DNA of 64,000 nt from Nitrosomonadales bacterium (GCA_016218415.1 JACRED010000024.1:99352-163351); one strand, 5' to 3'. Positions 23,410-33,898 are shown, counted from the stretch's first letter. Numbers and translations are program-made. Notes: generated by a model not told the origin, from the sequence alone.

Positions 23410-24939
23410 ATGGCATCGAAGCAAAGCCAAATTACTCTCGCTTGCCTGCTGGTTGTGACGATCCTATTGACGGGATGCAGCCAGCACAGCCTGCTCACCC
23501 GGCAGGACTACCAGAATAGCCAGCAGGATTTCCTGCGCGGCGACGCGGAAAAGGCGTTGCGGGATTTCCCGCGCAAGGCGGAAGCCGACACTTTCATCAC
23601 GACGATGGAAAAGGGCTACCTGTCGCTGATCCAGGGCAAGTCCGAGATCGCCGGACTGCAAAAACAGGCGGAAGTACTGGAGAAACGGGTGCGCTACCAC
23701 GTCTCGCGCGAGGCCAGAAACTTCTTCTATGCGCTGACACCCGAGGACTATTACGCATCCGAACACGAAGTCATCTGGATGCATTTCCTGCTGAGTTGGG
23801 GTTATTCGTTGCAGGAAAAATTCGGGGATGCCTGCGTGGAGGCGCGCGTCGCCAGCAGCCTGCTGTCGTTGCCGTGGAGTCCCGGGGGGCATTTCGATGA
23901 TCCGGCGATGCGCTTGTTCCTGGCCGGCCTTTGGACGATGTGCGGCGAATGGCGCGAGGCTCGGGTTGATCTGCGTGCGGCATGGTACATGGACAACACT
24001 CTGGTCTGGGCAAAAGAGCTTGCGGAACGCAGCGAACCGCCGCCTCATTTGTTCATCGTGCTGGGCGGACCCGGTCCGGAGCCGGTATGGAACCCCGAAT
24101 TGACGGTGTATCCATTGCGCTCTGAACGGCAACTCAATTTCCGCCTGAGGGGACGCAGAAGTCCGCTCGCCATCACCGATCAGAACGGATTCAAAATTGC
24201 TGCACATCTTTCCCCTGATGCCGGCAACTGGTATGAACGCCATCTGGCACGCGAAAGCGAGCTGCACGAATTGATCCTGGACTCCACCTACGGCGGCAAG
24301 GCCGCGCTCAGCGGCACGGTGGCGGGCAGCAAGATTGCCGCCACCACCGGCGTCGGGCTGGCCTTGGGAATAGGCGGCACGGCACTGGGTGCAGCGATTA
24401 TTTATTATGGCAACTCGGCGGAAGCCATCGAACTCGGGCTGGCAACTGCATGGTTAAGCATCAACGAGGGGATGAAACTCGCGCGCGAGGAATATCAGGA
24501 AAGCACCCGCCAATTCAAACAGGAGCTAGACCCCAGCGCCTCCTACCGGTTTGTCCGCTATCTGCCCGAATACCTGTGGATGGGCTGGAGCGATGAAACG
24601 ATAGACTATCCGGTGGAGCTGCGCACCTCATCCGCAAGAATCACAATCAAGCAGCCCGGTATCGCCAACCAGAACTACGTTACGATAGTCCACCTGCCGG
24701 ATCCGGGCATATCCTGCGGATACATACCCAGCGATGGTTCAATCACCTATATTCCCTTGCGCGACGGGACTGAAAATTGCCGGCCCGATACATCCTCGCC
24801 GGATCGGAAGCGCGACACATCACGAAAACCCGGCGATCAAACGGATTTTTCCATCATGCTTCAGCGTTTGACGCACCCCGAGACTAACCCTAAACTCACT
24901 CCACCGATACCGAGCTACCCACGCATGAGGCCATTTTGA
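23410..24939 (+). CDS. Large lipoprotein, COG3014-like, function unknown
   Basis: 509 residues from the ATG at 23410, with a type II signal ending LLTGCSQ (lipid-modified Cys23). The N-terminal half is helical and repeat-like (DYQNSQQDFLRGDAEKALRDF, EHEVIWMHFLLSWGYSLQEKFGDACVEA), resembling the TPR-style region of COG3014 lipoproteins. The middle has a glycine-rich hydrophobic hairpin (about 310-335, TGVGLALGIGGTALGAAIIYYGN) that could insert in a membrane, and the C-terminus is Pro-rich. The next gene starts inside its stop codon (TTGA), implying co-translation. The COG3014 link is by overall look and should be tested. Confidence 0.7.
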   Translation: MASKQSQITLACLLVVTILLTGCSQHSLLTRQDYQNSQQDFLRGDAEKALRDFPRKAEADTFITTMEKGYLSLIQGKSEIAGLQKQAEVLEKRVRYHVSREARNFFYALTPEDYYASEHEVIWMHFLLSWGYSLQEKFGDACVEARVASSLLSLPWSPGGHFDDPAMRLFLAGLWTMCGEWREARVDLRAAWYMDNTLVWAKELAERSEPPPHLFIVLGGPGPEPVWNPELTVYPLRSERQLNFRLRGRRSPLAITDQNGFKIAAHLSPDAGNWYERHLARESELHELILDSTYGGKAALSGTVAGSKIAATTGVGLALGIGGTALGAAIIYYGNSAEAIELGLATAWLSINEGMKLAREEYQESTRQFKQELDPSASYRFVRYLPEYLWMGWSDETIDYPVELRTSSARITIKQPGIANQNYVTIVHLPDPGISCGYIPSDGSITYIPLRDGTENCRPDTSSPDRKRDTSRKPGDQTDFSIMLQRLTHPETNPKLTPPIPSYPRMRPF

Positions 24940-25304
24940 AACTGCATCAATCCAATCCCGGCAACACCAAACTGTTTACCTCGCACGGCGCAGGCCATGT
25001 GAAGGTCAACGGCGAACAATATGACCGCAGCATCGTCGTCATCGCCGGGGAAGTGCGCATCGACTGGAATGTTGCCGGATTCAGCGAACTGAACGAAGCG
25101 CACTTTGAGTACTTCCTCGATCTCAAACCGGAAGTGCTGCTGCTGGGCACCGGCGCGCAGCAGCATTTCCCGCATCCGCGCCTGTACCGGTCTTTGACCG
25201 ATGCTGGCATAGGCGTGGAGTGCATGGACACCCCGGCCGCATGCCGAACCTACAACATCCTGGTGGCGGACGGCCGCAAGGTGGCTGCGGCGATTATCAT
25301 TTGA
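24936..25304 (+). CDS. Mth938-like domain protein (DUF498)
   Basis: A 122-residue single-domain protein of the Mth938/NDUFAF3-like fold, recognised by YDRSIVVIAGEVRIDWN, FLDLKPEVLLLGTGAQQHFP and the final GIGVECMDTPAACRTYNILVADGRKVAAAIII. Bacterial members have no settled function; the mitochondrial relative helps assemble complex I. It starts with TTG at 24936, overlapping the stop of the lipoprotein gene (TTGA). The 68 bases after it contain an inverted repeat and the moxR ribosome-binding site. Confidence 0.85.
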   Translation: MKLHQSNPGNTKLFTSHGAGHVKVNGEQYDRSIVVIAGEVRIDWNVAGFSELNEAHFEYFLDLKPEVLLLGTGAQQHFPHPRLYRSLTDAGIGVECMDTPAACRTYNILVADGRKVAAAIII

Positions 25305-25305
25305 A

Positions 25306-25351
25306 AGTGGGAAGTGGGCAGTGGGTACCCCACTCACTACTCCCCACTTAC
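25306..25351. repeat. AGTGGG-based inverted repeat before moxR
   Basis: AAGTGGG units on the left face CCCACT and CCCCACTT on the right, around AGTGGGTACCCCACT. The element fills the gap between the Mth938-like gene and moxR. It lacks a T-run, so it is more likely a dispersed repeat than a terminator. Confidence 0.55.
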
Positions 25352-25372
25352 CACGCACCAGGAATAAAAACC

Positions 25373-26305
<933 letters not shown>

Positions 26306-26309
26306 AGTT

Positions 26310-27290
26310 GTGTTCGCATCGTTCAAACAGAAATTCCGCGACTGGGCGTTCAAGCGCACCGCCGAGACCGGCACGGTCACGCTGACACAGCGCCGCATCT
26401 TCATCATCCCCACCAGACAGGGTTTTACGCTTTGCTTCGTGCTGGTGCTGATGCTGCTCGGCGACATCAACTACAACCTGAGCCTCGGCTATGTGCTGAC
26501 CTTTTTGCTGACGATGATGGCGGTGATGTCCATGCTGCACGCCTTCCGCAATCTCGCCCACCTGGAGATACGTCCGGGCCGTGCCGAACCGGTGTTCTGC
26601 GGGGAGACGGCGCAATTCATGCTGCACTTCAACAATCGCAGCCGCCTGTCGCGCTTTCAGCTTTGCCTGGTGCAGACCGGCGCATCGTTCTGGTCAACCA
26701 CCCCCAATCCGCTGGCATTCGATGCGCCCGCGCGGCAGGATACCGGGGTCGCGCTCTCCATTCCGGCAACCCGGCGCGGCTGGCTGCAAACGGGACGCCT
26801 GACGCTGTATACCGAATTCCCGCTGGGCCTGTTTTACGCCTGGTCGTACCTGCATTTCGATACGCGCTGTCTGGTCTACCCCAGACCGTTGGACGATGCG
26901 CCGCTGCCACTGGGCGATGCGCCGGACGGCAGCGGGAAACGCAGCGTCGCCGGGGATGAAGACTTTGCCGGACTGCGCAAATATGTGGCCGGCGATGCCT
27001 TGCCGCGCGTCGACTGGAAAGCCTATGCACGCGAACGCGGCTTGCAGGTCAAGCAATTTTCCACGCCTGTCGGCGAAGAGCTGTGGCTGGATTTTTCCGC
27101 CGCGCCGGATCGCACCGAGGAAGACAAGCTGGCGCGCATGACGCGCTGGGTGCTGGATGCGGAGGCTCGGGGCTTGCGCTACGGCCTGCGCCTGCCGGAC
27201 AACGAATTGCCCTGCAACTACGGCATTGCGCACCGGGATGAATGTCTGCGCAGGATCGCGCTGTTCAATCTGCCGCAGGATAATCCGTGA
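26310..27290 (+). CDS. DUF58 domain membrane protein
   Basis: Partner of MoxR in the conserved moxR-DUF58-tgpA cluster. The 326-residue product has two N-terminal membrane helices (about 31-75, GFTLCFVLVLMLLGDINYNL and YVLTFLLTMMAVMSMLH), a beta-rich region, and the DUF58 core DFAGLRKYVAGDALPRVDWKAYARERGLQVK near residues 212-245. Starts with GTG at 26310, four bases after the moxR stop. Its stop overlaps the start of the next gene (GTGA). The molecular function of DUF58 proteins is not established. Confidence 0.88.
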   Translation: MFASFKQKFRDWAFKRTAETGTVTLTQRRIFIIPTRQGFTLCFVLVLMLLGDINYNLSLGYVLTFLLTMMAVMSMLHAFRNLAHLEIRPGRAEPVFCGETAQFMLHFNNRSRLSRFQLCLVQTGASFWSTTPNPLAFDAPARQDTGVALSIPATRRGWLQTGRLTLYTEFPLGLFYAWSYLHFDTRCLVYPRPLDDAPLPLGDAPDGSGKRSVAGDEDFAGLRKYVAGDALPRVDWKAYARERGLQVKQFSTPVGEELWLDFSAAPDRTEEDKLARMTRWVLDAEARGLRYGLRLPDNELPCNYGIAHRDECLRRIALFNLPQDNP

Positions 27291-29239
27291 ACAAATTCCT
27301 CACCTACGGCCTGCTGCTCAGCATCCTGATGGTCATCGCGCCGCATGCCGACCATCTGCCGCTGTGGGTCAGCAGCATCTGTGTCGGCCTGCTGTCGTGG
27401 CGCGGCTACCTTGCGTACAGCGGCAATCCCCTGCCGAAGCGCTGGCTGCTGACGCTGGTCACGATCGCCTGCATAGCCGGGATTGTGATCAGCTTCCGCA
27501 CGCTGTTCGGGCGCGAAGTCGGCGTCACATTGCTGATGCTGCTCGCCGCGCTCAAGCTGATGGAGTTGCGCCAGGCGCGCGACGCGATGGTGCTGATCTA
27601 TCTCTGCTGCTTCATCATCATCACCAATTTTTTCTACTCGCAAAGCATCCCCACCGCGCTGTATCTGTTCGCCTCCCTGATGGTGATCTTAACGACCTGG
27701 GTGCACCTGCAGGCGCAGAACATGGCGCTCAAACCGCGCCTGCGCGTCGCCGCCGTACTGCTGCTGCAAGCCGTCCCGCTGATGCTGATCCTGTTCGTCC
27801 TGTTCCCGCGCGTGCAGGGGCCGCTGTGGGGATTGCCGCAGGACGCCTACTCCAGCAGCGGGCTGGACGACAAGATGTCGCCGGGCAGCCTGAGCCGCCT
27901 GAGCCTGTCGGACGCGGTGGCGTTTCGCGTCACCTACAATGACAAGGTGCCGCGCCGCGACCAGATGTACTGGCGCGGTCCGGTGCTGTGGGAATACGAC
28001 GGGCGCACCTGGACCGCCGGCAGGACCCTGTACTCGGTCACGCCGGAATTCACCGGACTCGATCAGGCGATCGATTACACCGTCACGCTGGAACCGCACA
28101 ACAAGACCTGGCTGTTCGCGCTGGATGTGCCCGACAAACTGTCCATCCCGGCCACGCTGACCCAGGATTTCCAGATACTGCGCAAGGAGCCGGTCAACGC
28201 GCGGATCCGTTATGCCGCGCGCTCGAATCTGGTGTATCGCGCCAACCCGCGGGAATCCGAACGGCAGATCCGGCGAGCCTTGCAATTACCGAGGCAATTC
28301 AACCCGCGCGCGCAGCAGCTTGCCGCCGAATGGCGCGCCGCCAGCGGGGACGATGCCGCGATCGTCAACACGGCCCTGCAATATTTCAACCGGCAGAACT
28401 TCATCTACACGCTAGAACCGCCGCTGCTCGGCCTGAACGGCATCGACGAATTCATGTTCACCACCCGGCAGGGATTCTGCGAACACTACGCCTCGGCGTT
28501 CGTGTTCCTGATGCGCGCCGCCAACGTCCCGGCGCGCGTGGTGACCGGCTATCTGGGCGGGGAATTCAACGATTTCGGCAATTACTACATCGTGCGCCAG
28601 TCCGATGCCCACGCCTGGGCGGAAGTCTGGCTGGCGGGGCGAGGCTGGGTGCGCGTCGATCCGACCGGCGCCATCGCGCCGGAACGCGTGCAGCGCGGCC
28701 TGTCTGCCGCATTGTCCGATAACGCCATCCTGCCCTTCATGGCGCGCAATCCGCCGCAGTGGATGCTGAACCTGCGCATGAACTGGGATGCGCTCGCCAA
28801 CCAGTGGAACCAGTGGGTGCTGGGCTATGACAGCGAACGCCAGTTCGCTTTCCTGACCCGCCTGGGCATGGAATCCCTCACCTGGCAGAAGATCGCGCTG
28901 AACATGATGCTGGGTGTGGGTCTGGCAATCGGACTGTTCGCGCTGTTCATGCTGCGCCACCTGATCGCTCGCCAGCCGGACAAGGTGCAGGCGGCCTGGC
29001 TTAAACTGTGCCGCAAACTGGAGAAATCCGGACTGCCGCGCGCGCCCCATGAAGGCGCGCAAAATTACGCCGCGCGCGTCGCCGCAGTTCGGCCCGAATT
29101 GGAGGGCAACCTCCTCGATCTCGCCGCACGCTACAGCGCGTTGCGCTATGGAGGAAAAACGAACGAACAGCAGGAACAGGAATTTATTCGCCGCGCCACA
29201 AAATTTTCAGCATTTCCGCGCAAACGAGAATCCGGTTAA
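27287..29239 (+). CDS. tgpA: TgpA-type membrane transglutaminase-like protein
   Basis: 650 residues: an N-terminal block of about five or six membrane helices (DUF3488), a periplasmic transglutaminase-like domain, another helix near 550, and a C-terminal DUF4129-like region. The thiol-protease-type triad is complete: Cys398 (RQGFCEHYASAF), His442 (SDAHAWAEVW) and Asp458 (VRVDPTG). Pseudomonas TgpA is essential and envelope-located; its substrate is unknown. Starts with GTG at 27287 overlapping the DUF58 stop. The last residues, SAFPRKRESG, appear to be encoded by a copy of the ATTCCCGC repeat family, so the natural C-terminus was probably replaced or extended. Confidence 0.9.
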   Translation: MNKFLTYGLLLSILMVIAPHADHLPLWVSSICVGLLSWRGYLAYSGNPLPKRWLLTLVTIACIAGIVISFRTLFGREVGVTLLMLLAALKLMELRQARDAMVLIYLCCFIIITNFFYSQSIPTALYLFASLMVILTTWVHLQAQNMALKPRLRVAAVLLLQAVPLMLILFVLFPRVQGPLWGLPQDAYSSSGLDDKMSPGSLSRLSLSDAVAFRVTYNDKVPRRDQMYWRGPVLWEYDGRTWTAGRTLYSVTPEFTGLDQAIDYTVTLEPHNKTWLFALDVPDKLSIPATLTQDFQILRKEPVNARIRYAARSNLVYRANPRESERQIRRALQLPRQFNPRAQQLAAEWRAASGDDAAIVNTALQYFNRQNFIYTLEPPLLGLNGIDEFMFTTRQGFCEHYASAFVFLMRAANVPARVVTGYLGGEFNDFGNYYIVRQSDAHAWAEVWLAGRGWVRVDPTGAIAPERVQRGLSAALSDNAILPFMARNPPQWMLNLRMNWDALANQWNQWVLGYDSERQFAFLTRLGMESLTWQKIALNMMLGVGLAIGLFALFMLRHLIARQPDKVQAAWLKLCRKLEKSGLPRAPHEGAQNYAARVAAVRPELEGNLLDLAARYSALRYGGKTNEQQEQEFIRRATKFSAFPRKRESG

Positions 29240-29325
29240 AGCAGGCTGGGCATCGATTGCCGATTGGCAATGCGCTCAATCACCCTCTTGACGGTTTAAC
29301 CCGAATACCCATGGGGAATCGCCGC

Positions 29326-29349
29326 AAGGGTGCGGTTTATCGCACCCTT
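29326..29349. repeat. AAGGGTGCG / CGCACCCTT hairpin at the end of the CDF gene
   Basis: 9-bp perfect arms with a 6-base loop (GTTTAT), overlapping the TAA of the CDF gene. No T-run follows on either strand. It has the look of the GTAGGGGCGCGATTTATCGCGCCC repeat group. Confidence 0.65.
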
Positions 29350-29965
29350 ACAAAGTACGAAGTTCTTTGACGGACTCGCGCAACACATGCTCCGCTGAAC
29401 GCAAAAATAGTGCGGCCAATGCCAGGCCGACCACAATGTCCGGCCAGCCGGAGTGGGCGAGCCATACACCCACGGCGGCAAACAGCACCGAGATGTTCGC
29501 GATGATGTCGTTGCGCGAGCATAGCCAGACCGAACTCATGTTGATGTCATCGGCACGGTGCCGCCAGAGCAGGTAAAAACACGCGCCGTTCGCGGCCAGC
29601 GCCAGCAAGCCGATCGCACCGATAGTCTCGTACACCGGAAGCTGCGGATAAACGATCCGGTAGATCACCTGTCCCAGTACGAACAGCCCGAAGCCTGCCA
29701 TGATGATGCCCTTGAGCAGCGCCGCCCTGGCTTTCATCGTCGCGCCGCGCGCCACGACGTACAGGCTGAACCCGTACACCAGCGCATCGCCCAGCATATC
29801 CAGCGAGTCCGCCACCAGCGAGACCGAGTGCCCGATCAGCCCCGCCGTCAGTTCGACGACGAACATCACGGCGTTGATCGCCAGCACGATCCTGAGCGTC
29901 GCGCTCTGGCGGCTGCGCAGCGCGTCAATCTCGCAGGCTTTGTCGTTGCAGCAATCGGCCATCAT
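29348..29965 (-). CDS. Cation diffusion facilitator family transporter, short form
   Basis: 205-residue membrane protein of the CDF fold with about six helices and no cytoplasmic C-terminal domain. Metal-site motifs are HSVSLVADSLDMLGDALVYG (about 46-65) in the second helix and SSVWLCSRNDIIANISVL in the fifth. The N-terminus MMADCCNDKACEIDALR has three Cys that could bind metal. Full-length CDF proteins exchange Zn, Co, Cd or Fe for protons; the metal here is not resolved. Last gene of the efflux operon, starting right after the preceding stop; a second ATG at 29962 is equally possible. Confidence 0.82.
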   Translation of the reverse strand: MMADCCNDKACEIDALRSRQSATLRIVLAINAVMFVVELTAGLIGHSVSLVADSLDMLGDALVYGFSLYVVARGATMKARAALLKGIIMAGFGLFVLGQVIYRIVYPQLPVYETIGAIGLLALAANGACFYLLWRHRADDINMSSVWLCSRNDIIANISVLFAAVGVWLAHSGWPDIVVGLALAALFLRSAEHVLRESVKELRTL

Positions 29966-30403
29966 CTACCCCCTCATACCGTTAAACTGCACAGGTAATA
30001 CCGCGCCGCCTTGGTCCGTGCAAACGCCGGACGGGTTCGCGCGGGATACCCACGTCAGATGGCACGAAATTTTCGACCCGTCCGGGGATATGGCAACCGT
30101 GTTGATGGAATAAACCACATGATCGGTATCGAGCCCCGCGAAAATCTGCTCCCAGTGTTTCCGGTTGGAAACATAATAACGCTTGCGCAAAGCCGCCAAA
30201 TTGCTCTGGCGCTCGACAGCAAAACCATGTGCTTCGTAACGGCGGTTCGAGACTTCCAGCACGAGCCGGTTGCTTTCCCCTTGATCGTGGATTAGCTCAC
30301 CATCAATGAACGGTGCGTTACCTTCCCTGACCACTTGATGTATATGGCTCGCGCAGCCAGTCAGCCACACAATTGCCAGTATGCTCAAATAAAATTTGTT
30401 CAT
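29966..30403 (-). CDS. Small lipoprotein of unknown function in the efflux operon
   Basis: 145 residues, starting MNKFYLSILAIVWLTGCASH with a lipobox ending at Cys17 and a good AAGGAAAA site upstream. The mature part is soluble with no domain I recognise; it includes two Cys (KISCHLTW, SGVCTDQGG) that may pair. It sits between DUF3240 and the CDF gene on the same strand, so a role in metal handling at the envelope is a guess from position only. Confidence 0.75.
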   Translation of the reverse strand: MNKFYLSILAIVWLTGCASHIHQVVREGNAPFIDGELIHDQGESNRLVLEVSNRRYEAHGFAVERQSNLAALRKRYYVSNRKHWEQIFAGLDTDHVVYSINTVAISPDGSKISCHLTWVSRANPSGVCTDQGGAVLPVQFNGMRG

Positions 30404-30503
30404 CGTATTTTCCTTCGCTGGTTCAAATTTGAAGTGCGGCGACGCAAGATATTCGCGATGGTGAGCGCATGTCGCACAGCGCCGCACCATAAATTACCGA
30501 TGG

Positions 30504-30812
30504 CTATAACCGGCCATGCTGCAGCACTGGCGTGACCCAGAACACTCCGCGTCCGGCAACGCCGCAATTGCTATCGCGCAATACATCAAGCACTGTTTCT
30601 ACATCCTCATCATTCAGCACGATGTCCAACCGAACGTGTGGTGTGTAACCGACCACACGGTCGCGTGCGGAAAGAGCCGGATCGAGATCATCCTGTGCAC
30701 CGTGGCCCTCGACATGTGTGAACGTGAAACCCGATACCTGTTTGAGGCCGCGTAGCGTATCCGCGAGTGTCTGCCGGACATCTGAATGCACAATCAACGT
30801 AAGTTTTATCAT
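30504..30812 (-). CDS. DUF3240 (PII-like) protein linked to a CzcA-type pump
   Basis: 102-residue protein with a PII-like alternating beta-alpha pattern: MIKLTLIVHSDVRQTLADTL, SGFTFTHVEGHG, VRLDIVLNDEDVETVLDVL, GVFWVTPVLQHGRL. DUF3240 proteins are found beside heavy-metal RND pumps and their role is unknown; a small-molecule or metal-sensing function is inferred from the fold. The ATG at 30812 overlaps the czcA TGA (ATGA) and has AGGAG upstream, so translation is coupled to the pump. Confidence 0.83.
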   Translation of the reverse strand: MIKLTLIVHSDVRQTLADTLRGLKQVSGFTFTHVEGHGAQDDLDPALSARDRVVGYTPHVRLDIVLNDEDVETVLDVLRDSNCGVAGRGVFWVTPVLQHGRL

Positions 30813-33800
30813 GTAAGAGTCTCCTGTCTCGTTTGTAATTTGCGCTCGGCACGCCCTTCGAGCCATACATAAAGCGTCGGCAACAGCACCAGAGTAAGCA
30901 GTGTTGAAGTAAGCAGCCCGCCTATCACGACCACGGCAAGCGGTCGTTGCAACTCGGAGCCGGGTCCGGTGGCAAGCAGCATCGGCACGAGGCTGAGGCT
31001 GGCGATGAGCGCCGTCATCAGCACCGGTCGCAGCCTGCGTTCCGCGCCTTCCTGTACCGCTTGCAGCACCGTGCGCCCGGACGTGCGCAGCTGGTTGATA
31101 TATGCCACCATCACCACGCCGTTCAGTACCGCCACGCCGAACAGCGTGATAAACCCCACCGACGCGGGCACGGAAAGATATAGCCCGGAAGCGTATAGAC
31201 TCACTACACCACCGATCAACGCGAATGGGATGTTCAGGATAATCAAGCCTGCCTGACGCACCGATCTGAAAGTCGAGAACAGCATGAAAAAGATCAGCGC
31301 GATGGATACCGGCACGACCACGCCCAAGCGCTGCGAGGCGCGCTGCTGGTTTTCGAACTGCCCGCCGTATTCGATGTAATACCCCGGCGGCAGCTTGACC
31401 TCGCGTTCGATGGCAGCGCGCACGTCCGCCACCAGACTGACCACGTCGCGCCTCTCGACGTTCACCTGCACCACGGCCAGGCGTTTGCCCGCTTCGCGCG
31501 TGATCTGCACCGGCCCATCCACTTCGCGGATGTCGGCCAGCAGCGACAGCGGCACTTTGGCTCCGCCCGGTGTCAGTACCAGCAGGCGCGCGAGCGCTTG
31601 CGGCGAGGCGCGCGCGGCTTCGGGGAAACGCACCAGCACGCCGGTGCGGCGGCTCGCCTCAACCACCTCGGACACCACCTTGCCCGCGACGGCGGTCTCG
31701 ACCAGGCGGTTGATGTCCTCGACCCGGATGCCGTAGCGCGCGATGCGTTCCGGGCGGATTTCGATTTGCAAATATTGCTGCCCCATCACCGGCGGTCGCA
31801 CGATGTCCACCGCGCCGTGAATTTTGGCGGAGAGCTCCTCGATCTGTTTTGACTTTTCTTCAAGTACCACAAGGTCGTCGCCATAAATCTTTACCGCCAG
31901 CGCGGCGCGCACGCCGGAGAGCATCTCCGACACGCGCATGTCGATGGGCTGGGTGAAGGCGATCTCGATGTCCTCGAACGCTTCGAGTTTCTGCCGCAAC
32001 GCCTCCTGAAACTCCGCGACGCTGCGCGTCCACTGTTCGCGCGGTTTGGTCAGCACGAAGTTGTCGGTCTGGTACAGCCCCATGGGATCGAGACGCAATT
32101 CGTCCGCACCGGTGCGCGACACCACGCCGGTGACTTCGGGCAACTCCATCATCGCCCGGTGGTACTGCGCGTCGGCAGCAAGCGAGGCTTCCAGCGTGAT
32201 GTCCGGCCTCTTCTCGATAATCACCACGGTCGAACCTTCGTCCATCACCGGCATGAACTCGCTGCCTATATGCGGGAACAGCAAAGCGGTGGCGAACAGC
32301 GCGAGCAGCGCCCCTCCGATAGCGGTCTTGCGGTGGATGATCGCCCAACGCATCGCTGGCAGATAAACGCGCTTGATCGCTGCAAGCACGCGGTCATCGC
32401 CGTGCGCGCCGCCGCGCATCAAAAAGCTGGCTAACACCGGGATCACGGTGATCGAGAGCGCGAGCGAACCGGCGAGCGCGAAGCAGATGGTCAACGCGAG
32501 CGGCGCGAACATCTTGCCTTCAAGGCCCGACAGCGTGAACAAGGGCAGGAACACAATGACAATGATGAGCACTCCCGACAGCACCGGCACGCCGACCTCG
32601 GCCGCCGCGCGATAGACGAGGTGCAGGCGGCTCACACCTTTGGGTGCTTGGCCGAGCTGGGTGTGGATGTTCTCGACCACCACCACGGCTGCGTCCACCA
32701 AAATACCGATGGCAATCGCCAGCCCGCCCAGCGACATGAGGTTGGCGGAGACGCCGAATACGCGCATCGCCAAAAAAGTGAACAGCACCGACAGCGGCAA
32801 AATCAGCGCCACGGTGAGCGCCGCGCGCAGGTTTCCGAGCAATATGACGAGCACCAGCAGCACCAGCACCACCGCCTCGCCCAGCGCCTTCTGCACCGTC
32901 CATACTGCATCGTCGATCAGCTCGGTGCGGTCGTAGAACGGCACGACCCTGACCCCCTCGGGCAACACTGGCGCCAGCGCCGCGAGTTCGCGTTTGATGC
33001 CCGCGACCGTGGTACGCCCATTCGCGCCATTGCGCAACAACACCAGCCCGGTGACCACTTCGCCTTTGGCATCGGCGGTCACCGCGCCGTAACGGGTGAG
33101 CGCGCCCGGACGCACATCGGCCACATCGCGCACCAGCACCGGCACGCCCGCGCGTGACGCCACCACCACCTTGCCAATATCATCCAGCCCGCGCAACACG
33201 CCCACCGTGCGCACCAGCAGGGTTTGACCTTGCCGGTTGATGCGGTCGCCGCCCGCATTGCGGTTGCTCGATTCAAGTGCCAGCGTAACGTCGTCCAGCG
33301 CAAGGCCGTAATTCGCGAGCTTTTCGGGTTGCACCACGACCGCGAAAGCGCGCGCCTCGCCACCCAGCGAGTTCACGTCCGCCACCCCGTCCACGGTGCG
33401 CAGACGCGGGCGTATCGTCCAGTCCTGTAGCGTGCGCCGTTCGGTGTTGCTCAATGTCCCACCCTCGATGCGGTACATGTAAACCTCGCCCAGCGGCGTG
33501 GTGATCGGGGCGAGCACGGCCTCGACACCGGGCGGCAAACTCCCGCGCACCTGGTTCAGGCGTTCGACCACTTGCTGGCGCGCCAGATAGATGTCGGTGC
33601 CGTCCTCGAACCAGACGGTCACCAACCCGAGCGCATATTTATTGAGCGAGCGCAGCGCCGTCTGGTTGGGCAGTCCCTGCATCTCGGTTTCTATAGGGAA
33701 AGTGATGCGGCTTTCGACCTCGGCAGGGGTCATGCCCGGCGCCTTCACGATCACCTGCACTTGCGGCTTGTAAATGTCGGGGAAAGCGTCGATGGGGAGC

Positions 33801-33898
33801 GTGTGAAATGCCCACAGGCCACCGAAAACCACGGCCAGTGCGACGAGCAGTATTATCATGCGCTGTGTCAGCGCAAAACGAATCAATGCAGCAATCAT
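30809..33898 (-). CDS. czcA: Heavy-metal RND efflux pump, CzcA/CusA family
   Basis: Inner-membrane proton/metal antiporter of 1029 residues, full length for the HME-RND family. Starts MIAALIRFALTQRMIILLVAL and has the family PIDAFPDI near residue 35. The fourth-helix motif near residue 395 reads IAIGILVDAAVVVVEN: the later Asp and Glu of the proton relay are kept, but the first Asp of the CzcA-type DFG is Ala, as in CusA. Metal choice is therefore open between the divalent (Zn/Co/Cd) and monovalent (Cu/Ag) groups. It lacks the usual adaptor gene immediately upstream. Start overlaps a 53-codon ORF, stop overlaps DUF3240. Confidence 0.92.
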   Translation of the reverse strand: MIAALIRFALTQRMIILLVALAVVFGGLWAFHTLPIDAFPDIYKPQVQVIVKAPGMTPAEVESRITFPIETEMQGLPNQTALRSLNKYALGLVTVWFEDGTDIYLARQQVVERLNQVRGSLPPGVEAVLAPITTPLGEVYMYRIEGGTLSNTERRTLQDWTIRPRLRTVDGVADVNSLGGEARAFAVVVQPEKLANYGLALDDVTLALESSNRNAGGDRINRQGQTLLVRTVGVLRGLDDIGKVVVASRAGVPVLVRDVADVRPGALTRYGAVTADAKGEVVTGLVLLRNGANGRTTVAGIKRELAALAPVLPEGVRVVPFYDRTELIDDAVWTVQKALGEAVVLVLLVLVILLGNLRAALTVALILPLSVLFTFLAMRVFGVSANLMSLGGLAIAIGILVDAAVVVVENIHTQLGQAPKGVSRLHLVYRAAAEVGVPVLSGVLIIVIVFLPLFTLSGLEGKMFAPLALTICFALAGSLALSITVIPVLASFLMRGGAHGDDRVLAAIKRVYLPAMRWAIIHRKTAIGGALLALFATALLFPHIGSEFMPVMDEGSTVVIIEKRPDITLEASLAADAQYHRAMMELPEVTGVVSRTGADELRLDPMGLYQTDNFVLTKPREQWTRSVAEFQEALRQKLEAFEDIEIAFTQPIDMRVSEMLSGVRAALAVKIYGDDLVVLEEKSKQIEELSAKIHGAVDIVRPPVMGQQYLQIEIRPERIARYGIRVEDINRLVETAVAGKVVSEVVEASRRTGVLVRFPEAARASPQALARLLVLTPGGAKVPLSLLADIREVDGPVQITREAGKRLAVVQVNVERRDVVSLVADVRAAIEREVKLPPGYYIEYGGQFENQQRASQRLGVVVPVSIALIFFMLFSTFRSVRQAGLIILNIPFALIGGVVSLYASGLYLSVPASVGFITLFGVAVLNGVVMVAYINQLRTSGRTVLQAVQEGAERRLRPVLMTALIASLSLVPMLLATGPGSELQRPLAVVVIGGLLTSTLLTLVLLPTLYVWLEGRAERKLQTRQETLT

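Noticed and set aside
29326..29349. Rho-independent terminator of the CDF gene
   Set aside because: The hairpin is strong but has no T-run on the minus strand, so it is listed as a repeat.
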